Source of the DNA: Streptomyces sp. HmicA12
Lineage (GTDB): Bacteria > Actinomycetota > Actinomycetes > Streptomycetales > Streptomycetaceae
Length of the DNA stretch: 64,000 bases
Assembly (NCBI RefSeq): GCF_000373565.1
Contig: NZ_KB891820.1
Coordinates: forward strand, 248,001 to 312,000
Direction: 5' to 3'
The notes beneath the pieces are model-generated. The model made no database searches. It was not told the origin of the DNA and was given only the letters and a program-made list of their open reading frames with translations. Made by a program: the position numbers and the translations under genes. Of the stretch, positions 34,431 through 44,632 are shown in pieces. Within the stretch, counting starts at the first letter, position 1. Each line of letters starts with the position of its first letter.

Positions 34431-36229
34431 GCCCCCGCCTTGGTGGTGGCCGGTTCGTCGGCGTCGGGCAGTCTCTGTTCTGGTACGTCGAGTTGGCCGG
34501 TCTCGTGGAATTCGAGTTGGCGGCGGCGGTTGGCGATGATGCCTTCGGGGCGGAAGCGCATGAGGAGTACGAGGGCGATGCCGAAGGCGAGGAGTGACTT
34601 GTCCTGGAGGAAGACGAGCTTTTCCGGGAGCAGGTAGAGCAGGGCGGCGCCGAGGAGGGGTCCGGAGACGGTGCCCATGCCGCCGAGGACGACGGCGGCG
34701 AGGAGGAATGCGGAGTTCGGGGGTGTGGAGCCGGCGAACTGGTAGGGGTTGGGGACGACGCTGTAGGTGACGTGGGCGCTGACGGTGCCGGCGAGGCCTG
34801 CGAGGGAGGCGCCGAGGGCGAAGGCGACGAGTTTGACGCGGAAGCCGTTGATGCCCATGGCGGTGGCGGCGGTTTCGTCTTCGCGGATGGCGATCCAGCT
34901 GCGGCCGATGCGGGAGTCGGCGGCGCGGGTGTAGACGAGGACGACGATCGCCATGATGAGGACCATCAGGAGGTAGTAGTTGGCGAAGCGTCCGAGGGTG
35001 AAGCCGGCGACGTCGTGGGACTGGCTGAAGTCGATGCCGAGGATGTGGAGGTCGGGGATCGACGGGATGCCGTTGGGTCCGTTGGTGATGTCGGGTCCGG
35101 AGTCGCCGTCCATGTTGTTGACGGCGATGCGGAAGATCTCTCCGAAGCCGAGGGTGACGATGGCGAGGTAGTCGCCGCGCAGTCGGAGGGTGGGGGCGCC
35201 GATGAGGACGCCGAAGATGAGGCTGGCTGCGGCGCCGGTCAGGGCGGCGGCCCAGAAGGGGAATTGGACGCCGGAGAAGCGGGAGAATTCGGAGCCGGAG
35301 ACGAGGGCGGCGGTGTAGGCGCCGACGCCGAGGAAGGCTACGTAGCCGAGGTCGAGGAGGCCTGCGAGGCCGACGACGATGTTGAGGCCGAGGGCGACGG
35401 TTCCGAAGATGAGGATGTTGACGCCGATGTTGGCGTAGTGGTCGTCGGTCTGGGTGAAGGGGAAGGCGATGGCCGCGGCGAAGCCCATGGCGAGGGTGAA
35501 GCTGCGGTTTTTGGCGACGAGTCGGGAGAACTGGTCGAGGAGGCCTGCGGTGTGCAGGGCCCAGACGGCGAAGACGACGACGATGAGGTAGCCGATGAAG
35601 AGTTCGCCGTATTCGGTGTCGATGCCGTAGGTGAAGACGAAGAGGCCGACGATGGTGACGGCGGTGATGATGAGGCGCTGGATCCAGGGGGTGGGGAGGG
35701 GCGCCGGGGGGATGTCGGGTTTGGCGAGGTAGGCGCGGAACGTTTCCTTGGTGCTGTGTTCGCCTGCTCCTTGTTGGGGGAGGGCGAAGGCGCCGAGGAG
35801 GGGGAGGAGGGAGGCGACGGCGGCGATCCAGGCGCCTGGTTCGAGGTTGGCGAGGCCGCCGAGTTTGGCGGCGATGGCGATGGCGGTGAACCAGGTGGTG
35901 CCGAAGGCGCCGAGTGCGGTGAGTGCGGCGGGTGCGTTGCTGGTGGTGAGGGCGCGTAGGCCGGGTGTGCCGTAGTGGGCGAGGCCGACGAGGGCGGCGA
36001 GGGCGCCGCCGATGAGGGTGAGCCACTGGAGTCCGCCGGGGTAGCCGGTGATGGTGAGGTCGCCGGGGAATTCGGCGGTCCAGGTCCAGGCGAGGAAGGC
36101 GGAGGCGGCGGTGGCGATGCCGCCGGCGAGGAGGAGGGCGCGGGCCGCGGTGGGTGGCAGGGGGACGAGGCCGCGGGTGGGGGCGTTGGTGGTGGTCATG
36201 GTGTCGGTGGTGTTCGTCATGGTGGTCAC
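34427..36229 (-). CDS. livM: Branched-chain amino acid ABC transporter permease LivM
   Basis: A 600-residue membrane protein, about twice the length of E. coli-type LivM core domains. The first about 230 residues add several predicted membrane segments (ALLLAGGIATAASAFLAW; LTLIGGALAALVGLAHYG). The permease core follows with GLAGLLDLGYVAFLGVGAYT and AIREDETAATAMGINGFRVKL, the EAA-like loop contacting the ATPases. Such an extended LivM is usual in Streptomyces. GTG at 36229 or ATG at 36220 are both possible starts. It overlaps both neighbours by 4 nt. Confidence 0.93.
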   Translation of the reverse strand: MTTMTNTTDTMTTTNAPTRGLVPLPPTAARALLLAGGIATAASAFLAWTWTAEFPGDLTITGYPGGLQWLTLIGGALAALVGLAHYGTPGLRALTTSNAPAALTALGAFGTTWFTAIAIAAKLGGLANLEPGAWIAAVASLLPLLGAFALPQQGAGEHSTKETFRAYLAKPDIPPAPLPTPWIQRLIITAVTIVGLFVFTYGIDTEYGELFIGYLIVVVFAVWALHTAGLLDQFSRLVAKNRSFTLAMGFAAAIAFPFTQTDDHYANIGVNILIFGTVALGLNIVVGLAGLLDLGYVAFLGVGAYTAALVSGSEFSRFSGVQFPFWAAALTGAAASLIFGVLIGAPTLRLRGDYLAIVTLGFGEIFRIAVNNMDGDSGPDITNGPNGIPSIPDLHILGIDFSQSHDVAGFTLGRFANYYLLMVLIMAIVVLVYTRAADSRIGRSWIAIREDETAATAMGINGFRVKLVAFALGASLAGLAGTVSAHVTYSVVPNPYQFAGSTPPNSAFLLAAVVLGGMGTVSGPLLGAALLYLLPEKLVFLQDKSLLAFGIALVLLMRFRPEGIIANRRRQLEFHETGQLDVPEQRLPDADEPATTKAGA

Positions 36230-37152
36230 GCCCTGTCCGCGACGCGTTCGCCGAGCAGGCCTTGTGGTCGGAAGAGGAGGACCAGGATGAGGAGGCAGAA
36301 GGCCCAGACGTTGCCCCAGGTCTGGCCGCCGAGTTGTTGCATGCCGGGGACGCCGTCGATGTAGGCGGAGGCGAGGGTTTCGGCGACGCCGAGGACGAGT
36401 CCGCCGAGCATGGCGCCGTAGATGTTGCCGATGCCGCCGAGGACCGCGGCGGTGAACGCCTTGAGGCCCATGAGGAAGCCCATGCGGTAGTCGATGGAGC
36501 CGTATTTGAAGCCGAAGGCTATGGCGGCGACGGCGGCGAAGAGGCCGCCGATGGCGAAGGCGATGACGATGATGCGGTTGGTGTCGATGCCCATGAGCTG
36601 GGCGGTGTCCGGGTCTTGTGCGGTGGCCTGCATGGCGCGGCCGGTGCGGCTGCGGCGGACGAAGAGGGCGAGGGACGACATGCAGACGACGGCGGCGACG
36701 ATGAGGAAGAGGTCGCCGTCCTGGATGGTGACGTTGCCGATGTCGTGGGAGCCGCCGATGCTGGGGAAGGGGCGGGCGCGGTCGGCCTTGGGGTAGAAGT
36801 TGCGGACGACTTCCTGGAGTGCGAGGGAGAGGCCGATGGCGGTGATGAGCGGTGCCAGGCGTGGGGCTCCGCGCAGGGGTCTGTAGGCGAATCGTTCGGC
36901 TCCGACTGCGATGAGGACGGCTACGAGGCCGCCGCCTATCAGCATGAGGGGGAGCAGGATCCACATCGAGGTGCCGGACGGAAGGATCAGCGAGACCGTG
37001 AGGGCGCCGAAGGCTCCGGTCATGAAGATCTCGCCGTGCGCGAAGTTGATGAGCTGGACGATGCCGTACACCATCGTGTAGCCGATGGCGATGAGCCCGT
37101 ACATCGAGCCGAGGAGCAGCCCGTTGGCCAGCTGCTGCGGCAGGGTGTTCAC
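36226..37152 (-). CDS. livH: Branched-chain amino acid ABC transporter permease LivH
   Basis: A 308-residue permease with eight or so hydrophobic segments: QLANGLLLGSMYGLIAIGYTMVYG at the start, VQLINFAHGEIFM, and the conserved KAFTAAVLGGIGNIYGAMLGG near residue 235. It pairs with LivM to form the membrane channel. It is the first gene after the binding-protein gene, separated by about 150 nt holding a hairpin at 37218-37257. Confidence 0.95.
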   Translation of the reverse strand: MNTLPQQLANGLLLGSMYGLIAIGYTMVYGIVQLINFAHGEIFMTGAFGALTVSLILPSGTSMWILLPLMLIGGGLVAVLIAVGAERFAYRPLRGAPRLAPLITAIGLSLALQEVVRNFYPKADRARPFPSIGGSHDIGNVTIQDGDLFLIVAAVVCMSSLALFVRRSRTGRAMQATAQDPDTAQLMGIDTNRIIVIAFAIGGLFAAVAAIAFGFKYGSIDYRMGFLMGLKAFTAAVLGGIGNIYGAMLGGLVLGVAETLASAYIDGVPGMQQLGGQTWGNVWAFCLLILVLLFRPQGLLGERVADRA

Positions 37153-37217
37153 CGCGTGGCCTCCATGTCGCTGGTGGTGGGTGTGTGCACCGGTGGGGTG
37201 CGGGGGGTGGTGTGAGA

Positions 37218-37257
37218 ACGGGCCGCGCGGTCGGGGTCGTCCTGCCGCGCGGCCCGT
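37218..37257 (-). terminator. Hairpin between livJ and livH
   Basis: 37218-37230 and 37245-37257 form a perfect 13-bp GC-rich stem with a 14-nt loop, between the binding-protein gene and the permease gene. It may partly terminate or stabilise the upstream mRNA, which would give more binding protein than transporter. Confidence 0.7.
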
Positions 37258-37302
37258 GGTGGTGCCTGGGGGTCGTGGATCAGCTGACCAGCTGAGGCTG
37301 GG

Positions 37303-38547
37303 TCAGTTCTCCTCGTAGGTGCCGGTCTTGACGGCCTTCCAGGCGCCGTCGGTGACCTGGTAGACGGTGAGCTGCTTGTTGGCGGTGTCGCCGTACTCGT
37401 CGAAGGAGACCTTGCCGGTGATGCCGTCGAAGTTGGACTTCTGGACTTCTTCGACGACCTTGGAGCGGAGGTCGTCGCCGGTGGGGAGCTTGCCTCCGTT
37501 GGCTTCCTTGACGGCCTTCACGGCGTTGATGATGGCGGTGGCGGCGTCGTAGGAGTAGCCGCCGTAGGCGCCGTAGTCGCCCTTGTAGCCCTTGGCCTTG
37601 TACTCCTGGACGAAGGCCTTGGCGGCGGGGAGGGTGTCGACGGGGACGCCGACGGAGGTGGCGAGGTCGCCTTCGGCGGCCTTGCCGGCGGTCTCGATGT
37701 AGGTGGTGGCGAACATGCCGTCGCCGCCGAACAGCGGGATCTTGACGCCGGCTTCCTTGAGCTGCTTGGTGATCAGCTGGGACTCGTCGTACTGGCCGCC
37801 GTAGTAGAGCAGGTCGGCCTTGGAGGACTTGATCTTGGAGACGAGGGCCGCGAAGTCCTTGTCGCCGGTGTTGACGTGGTCGGTGCCGACGGCCTTGCCG
37901 CCCGCCTTGACGAACTGCGCCTTGAAGATCTTGGCGAGGCCGGCGCCGTAGGTCTGCTTGTCGTCTACGACGAAGGCCTTCTTCTTCTTGAGCGTGTTGT
38001 AGGCGTAGTCGGCGGCGAATCCGCCCTGGAGGGCGTCGGTGGTGGCGGTGCGGAAGTACGTCTTGTAGGCGCGCTTCTTGGTGCCGCTCTGCCAGTCCTT
38101 GCCCTGGGTGAGGGAGGGGTCGGTGTTGGAGGGCGAGATCTGCACCATGTTGGCGGAGGCGAAGACCTGCTGCATCGACTGTGCGACACCGGAGTTGAGG
38201 GGGCCGATGGCGCCGACGACGGACTTGTCGCCGACGAGGCCGGTGGCGTTGGACTGGCCGGTGGCGGGCTGGGCCTTGTCGTCGAGGGCCTTGATCTTGA
38301 AGGTGACGCCGTCGACGGTCTTCTTCTTGTTGGCGTCGTCGACGGCGATCTTGGCGCCGTACTGGATGCCGAGTCCGGTGGTGGAGTTCTCACCGGAGAG
38401 GGGAGCGTCGACGCCGATGGTCAGCGTGGTGGAGCTGCCGCTGTCGCCGCCCTTGTCTCCGTTGTCGTCACGGGACCCGCAGGCGGTGAGGGTAAGAGCT
38501 CCGGTGGTGAGCGCTGTGGTGAGTATGAGCAAAGAACGGTGTCGCAC
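37303..38547 (-). CDS. livJ: Branched-chain amino acid-binding lipoprotein LivJ/LivK
   Basis: A 414-residue periplasmic-binding-protein type I lipoprotein. The signal peptide has a lipobox, LTAC with acylated Cys near residue 22. The ligand domain begins TLTIGVDAPLSGENSTTGLG, contains VVGAIGPLNSGVAQSMQQVF, and GYSYDAATAIINAVKAVKEA. It captures leucine, isoleucine and valine for LivHMGF. The GTG at 38547 has GAGAGG 7 nt upstream. It is the promoter-proximal gene of the operon. Confidence 0.94.
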   Translation of the reverse strand: MRHRSLLILTTALTTGALTLTACGSRDDNGDKGGDSGSSTTLTIGVDAPLSGENSTTGLGIQYGAKIAVDDANKKKTVDGVTFKIKALDDKAQPATGQSNATGLVGDKSVVGAIGPLNSGVAQSMQQVFASANMVQISPSNTDPSLTQGKDWQSGTKKRAYKTYFRTATTDALQGGFAADYAYNTLKKKKAFVVDDKQTYGAGLAKIFKAQFVKAGGKAVGTDHVNTGDKDFAALVSKIKSSKADLLYYGGQYDESQLITKQLKEAGVKIPLFGGDGMFATTYIETAGKAAEGDLATSVGVPVDTLPAAKAFVQEYKAKGYKGDYGAYGGYSYDAATAIINAVKAVKEANGGKLPTGDDLRSKVVEEVQKSNFDGITGKVSFDEYGDTANKQLTVYQVTDGAWKAVKTGTYEEN

Positions 38548-38954
38548 GATCAATCCTCTCCCTGGCGCGGCTCCCGTGGTCGGGGGCCGTATGTCTCGCC
38601 GGGCCGTACTGGGGTCGTACAGGGCCGTGCAGCAGACGCGCCCGGCGGCGCGGTGACTGGCCGTGACTATAAGCGCAGGTGGGGGCGTGGGGCACTGTGC
38701 GGGAAAGGCTGTGACGCTCTTGTTATGCCGGGGTGGTCGTGTGGGGGAGCAGTAGGTGCGATTGGGACTTTTGGGTGTGGTCGGCCGGTGGGTGGGGGGA
38801 GCGAACACGCAGTTCCGCTAAGGAACTTGAGTTGATCTTGGTCCTTACATGGGTGGGTGGTGGGGAGGCCCTTGTCGGTGGGAAGTGTCCTGTGGGAGGG
38901 GTGCGGAGTCCGTGCTGCGGTGCATTGCTCTGTTTCGGCAGAGGTAACGGTGTG
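38548..38954. other. Intergenic region upstream of livJ, no gene seen
   Basis: 407 bp between the livJ start and the end of the next minus-strand gene. It should hold the livJ promoter. TATAGT on the minus strand (38666-38671) is a possible -10 without a good -35. No GlnR-type box or riboswitch was recognised. Open frames here are codon-bias shadows. Confidence 0.5.
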
Positions 38955-39602
38955 TTACCGGCGTGTGAGGCCTGCCGGGCGGGTGGGCGGTGGCACCGTG
39001 GCGGGGAAATCGGTGCAGGCGGCACGTAGTTGCTGGTCCAGGTCGTGGGGGAAGGCGCCGCCGAAGAGGTAGCTGTGGTGCTGCCGCGCGCGTTCGTTGC
39101 GGATCACCAGGTCGAGGTGGGGCAGGTCGATGTCGCGCCGGGGGGTGGTGCACTCGCGTACGCGGATCCGCACGGTGAGTCGTTCGGCGCTGCCCGCCCT
39201 CACCGTCAGTGGCAGCCGGGGTGTGGTGGTCGTGGCGAACTCGACGAAGGGGAGGGTGAGTTGGCTGACCGTGACCGGGCTGCCCTGTTCGACGCGGACC
39301 AGGAAGCGGTAGCGGTCGTCGCCGCGCTGCCCCTGGTAGTGCAGGTAGGTGACCTGCGAGGGCCAGGGGGACGCGGTCGGGGTGGCCGGCGGCGGGCGCA
39401 GCAGGAGCAGGGCGGCGGTGGCGGCGCCGGCGCCGAGCAGGGCCCGGACGGTGTGCCGGTGCCAGGGCGACAGTCCGCGCCAACGCTCGTACAGCGTGCG
39501 GGGGTTGGTGGTTCCCGCGGTCAGGACGTCCGGGGCGGGGGTGGGTGGGCGCGCGGTGGCGTCGTCCGGTTCGTACGGCTCGACGGGCCCGATGCCGGTC
39601 AT
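38955..39602 (-). CDS. Membrane-anchored protein of unknown function
   Basis: A 215-residue protein: a Pro/Asp-rich cytoplasmic N-terminus (1-45), one membrane segment (about 55-72, HTVRALLGAGAATAALLLL), and an extracytoplasmic beta-rich domain of about 130 residues (VTYLHYQGQRGDDRYRFLV; VSQLTLPFVEFATT). I recall similar single-pass proteins in Streptomyces without a known role. The ATG at 39602 was chosen. A TTG at 39653 would add 17 residues. It diverges from the dipeptidyl-peptidase gene. Confidence 0.65.
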   Translation of the reverse strand: MTGIGPVEPYEPDDATARPPTPAPDVLTAGTTNPRTLYERWRGLSPWHRHTVRALLGAGAATAALLLLRPPPATPTASPWPSQVTYLHYQGQRGDDRYRFLVRVEQGSPVTVSQLTLPFVEFATTTTPRLPLTVRAGSAERLTVRIRVRECTTPRRDIDLPHLDLVIRNERARQHHSYLFGGAFPHDLDQQLRAACTDFPATVPPPTRPAGLTRR

Positions 39603-39749
39603 GCTCGACGGTATGCCGGAGGGTGGGGCTCCGCCAACGCCGGTGCGGATCAAGAAAGTTGTCCGGGCCCTCTGGCGGGCCCGTACGGGGCCGCGATGGA
39701 ATACCAGGCGTCCCGGAAGTGAACTCCCTTACCGCGCCCAGGAGGCACG

Positions 39750-41693
39750 ATGGTGAGATCCGCACGTATCCCCGGCAGCAGACCCCGCGGCGGGCTGATC
39801 CTCGCCACGGCAGGCGCGCTCGTCCTGGCCCTGGCGGCCCCGGCCGCGTACGCGACGCAACAGCCAGCCGCGCGAAGCGAGTTGAAGATATCCGGGCAGG
39901 AGACGCAACCTGTCTTCTCGCGCGCGGACGCCGTCTATCAGGAGGTCGACGTCCAGACGGAGGTCGACAGTGACGGCGACGGGAAGCGCGACACGGTCAG
40001 GATGCGGATCCTGCGTCCGAAGGAGACCGACACGGCGCACCTGAAGGTCGCCACGATCATCGAGGCGAGCCCGTACTGGGCCGGTGGCAACGATGTCCCG
40101 AACCACAACGTGGACCTCGACGAGGACGGTCTCCCGCTCGCCGGGGCGAAGGCGCAACTCGCTTCCGGTAAGCCCGGGTTGACCGGTCCTTCCGTCGCGT
40201 ACTCCGGCTACTACGACAACTACTTCCTGCCCCGCGGCTATGCGGTGGCGCAGGTCGACAGCCTCGGCACGGGCGGCTCCACCGGCTGTCCGACCTCGGG
40301 CGGGCGCAACGAGACGCTGGGTGCGAAGGCCGCGGTCGACTGGCTGGGCGGCCGGGCCAAGGGCTGGGATGCCGACGGCAAGGAGATCCGGGCCGACTGG
40401 TCCACCGGGAACGCCGCGATGATGGGCATCTCGTACAACGGCACGCTGCCGACGGCCGTCGCCAGTACGGGAGTCAAGGGCCTCAAGGCGATCGTGCCGA
40501 TCTCCGGGATCTCCTCCTGGTACGACTACTACCGGGCGAACGGCGGCGTCGTGGCGCCCGGCACGTACCAGGGCGAGGACACCGACGTCCTCGCCAAGTA
40601 CGTGTACTCGCGCGCCGACCGGGAGATCTGCGAGCCGGTCCTCGACTCCCTGGAGCACGACCAGGACCGCGCGACCGGCGACTGGTCCGCGTACTGGCAG
40701 GAGCGCGACTACATCAAGGACGTCGGCAGGATCAAGGCCGGTGTCTTCGTGGTCCACGGGCTCAACGACTGGAACGTGAAGACCAAGAACGCGGGCCAGT
40801 TGTGGGAGGCGCTGAAGAAGAACCATGTGCCGCGCAAGCTGTGGCTGCACCAGGCCGGGCACACCAACCCGATGCCACTGCGCATGGAGGAGTGGCTGAG
40901 CCAGGTCCACCACTGGTTCGACTACTGGCTGTACGGCATCCACAACGGCGTCCTGAGTGAGCCTCAGGTCGACGTCGAGCAGGCCGACTTCAGCTGGAGG
41001 CAGCAGTCCGACTGGCCCGCCGCCGGTACCCGGGACACGACGCTGCGGCTGCGCGCCGACGGCACGCTCGGCAAGGGCGCCGGTCCGGCCGCCGTGCAGT
41101 CGCTGACGGACGCGGGCCGCACCGTGCCCGCCGAGCAGCTCGTGACGTCACCGGACGCGGCGAACCCGAACCGGCTCGCGTACACGACGGGCGTACTGGA
41201 CAAGGACGTTCGCCTCAACGGCGTCCCGTCGGTCGACGTGCGTGCCTCGCTGTCGGGTACGTCGCCGTACGTGACCGCGCTGCTCGTCGACTACGGCCGC
41301 GACACCCGCGCCACGTCCGGGACGGTCACCGACACCTCGCAGCAGGTCTGTTACGGCGAGGCCGTGCCGGGCATGGCGGGCGAGACCGGCTGCGCCTACC
41401 GCAGCAAGCACGCCATCGAGACGGCCGACTTCAAGATCGTGACGCGGGGCTGGCTGGACGCGCGCAACCGTTCCTCGTACGCGCACCAGTCGAAGGTCGT
41501 GGAGGGCCGCGAGTACCGGCTGCGCTGGGACATGCAGCCGGAGGACTACGTGTTCAAGGCCGGGCACCGGCTCGGCGTGGTCCTGATCTCGACCGACTAC
41601 GACTACACACTGCGATACCCGGCGGGCACGAGGATGACCGTGCGCGCCGGGCTCAGCTCGCTCACGCTGCCGGTGGCGCCGAGTCGGTCATAG
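39750..41693 (+). CDS. Secreted Xaa-Pro dipeptidyl-peptidase family hydrolase (S15/CocE)
   Basis: A 647-residue exported alpha/beta hydrolase: Sec-type signal peptide (about 1-36, ILATAGALVLALAAPAAYA), catalytic serine in MMGISYNGTLP, DSLGTGGSTGC before it, a late HGLNDWNV with a likely acid and HQAGHTNP with the His. A C-terminal jelly-roll domain (about 400-640) is typical of X-Pro dipeptidyl-peptidases. It removes N-terminal Xaa-Pro dipeptides outside the cell. GGAGG lies 4 nt before the ATG. The last 32 bp overlap the convergent thioesterase gene. Confidence 0.92.
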   Translation: MVRSARIPGSRPRGGLILATAGALVLALAAPAAYATQQPAARSELKISGQETQPVFSRADAVYQEVDVQTEVDSDGDGKRDTVRMRILRPKETDTAHLKVATIIEASPYWAGGNDVPNHNVDLDEDGLPLAGAKAQLASGKPGLTGPSVAYSGYYDNYFLPRGYAVAQVDSLGTGGSTGCPTSGGRNETLGAKAAVDWLGGRAKGWDADGKEIRADWSTGNAAMMGISYNGTLPTAVASTGVKGLKAIVPISGISSWYDYYRANGGVVAPGTYQGEDTDVLAKYVYSRADREICEPVLDSLEHDQDRATGDWSAYWQERDYIKDVGRIKAGVFVVHGLNDWNVKTKNAGQLWEALKKNHVPRKLWLHQAGHTNPMPLRMEEWLSQVHHWFDYWLYGIHNGVLSEPQVDVEQADFSWRQQSDWPAAGTRDTTLRLRADGTLGKGAGPAAVQSLTDAGRTVPAEQLVTSPDAANPNRLAYTTGVLDKDVRLNGVPSVDVRASLSGTSPYVTALLVDYGRDTRATSGTVTDTSQQVCYGEAVPGMAGETGCAYRSKHAIETADFKIVTRGWLDARNRSSYAHQSKVVEGREYRLRWDMQPEDYVFKAGHRLGVVLISTDYDYTLRYPAGTRMTVRAGLSSLTLPVAPSRS

Positions 41694-42144
41694 GCGAGTC
41701 CTTGAGCAGGCAGGTCAGGCGGGCCGTGCAGACCCGCCTGCCCTGCTCGTCGGTGATCACGACGTCGTACGTGGCCGTGGTGCGGCCGCGGTGCGCGGGC
41801 GTGGCCACGCCGGTGACCAGGCCGGAGCGGGCGCTGCGGTGGTGCGTGCAGTTCAGGTCGACGCCGACGGCGAGCTTGCCGCTGCCGCCGTGCAGCATCG
41901 AGCCGACCGAGCCGAGGGTCTCGGCGAGGACGGCGGATGCGCCGCCGTGCAGCAGGCCGTAGGGCTGGGTGTTGCCCTCGACCGGCATGGTGCCGACGAC
42001 GCGGTCCGCGGACGCCTCCTTGATCTCGATGCCCATGCGGGTGCCGAGGTGCCCGGCGGAGAACAGGGCGGGGAGGTCGATGCCGTAGGCCGCGTACTCG
42101 TCGAGGACCTCTTGCGGGAACTTCACGTGGTTCTGCTCGCCCAT
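41662..42144 (-). CDS. PaaI-type hotdog-fold thioesterase
   Basis: A 160-residue single hotdog domain: GMPVEGNTQ-type strand followed by PYGLLHGGASAVLAETLGSVG, the HGG helix with the conserved His-Gly-Gly and the acidic catalytic residue, and the final VCTARLTCLL strand. It hydrolyses acyl- or aryl-CoA thioesters, acting as housekeeping for dead-end CoA esters. Its 3' end overlaps the convergent dipeptidyl-peptidase gene by 32 bp, so both C-termini are encoded by the same DNA. Confidence 0.9.
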   Translation of the reverse strand: MGEQNHVKFPQEVLDEYAAYGIDLPALFSAGHLGTRMGIEIKEASADRVVGTMPVEGNTQPYGLLHGGASAVLAETLGSVGSMLHGGSGKLAVGVDLNCTHHRSARSGLVTGVATPAHRGRTTATYDVVITDEQGRRVCTARLTCLLKDSPMTDSAPPAA

Positions 42145-42201
42145 GGGGCCCTGCTCCGTCCGTCGTGCCTACAGGCCTGGATGTGTCGGCTGAGCAAACG
42201 C

Positions 42202-44481
<2,280 letters not shown>

Positions 44482-44632
44482 GGTCGTGCTCCCCTTCGAG
44501 CTGGGCCGTGCTGATCCTGGTGCGCCGGGGCGCTGTGAGGTACCACTTCGATACTCGCACGTACGGCTGACAGCGCCGCAGGTCGGTCCGGGGTGGACCG
44601 GAGTGTCAGTGGGGTCTGGCAGGATCGGGGAC

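Noticed and set aside
38548..38760. GlnR box in front of livJ
   Set aside because: No pair of half-sites with the expected spacing was found.
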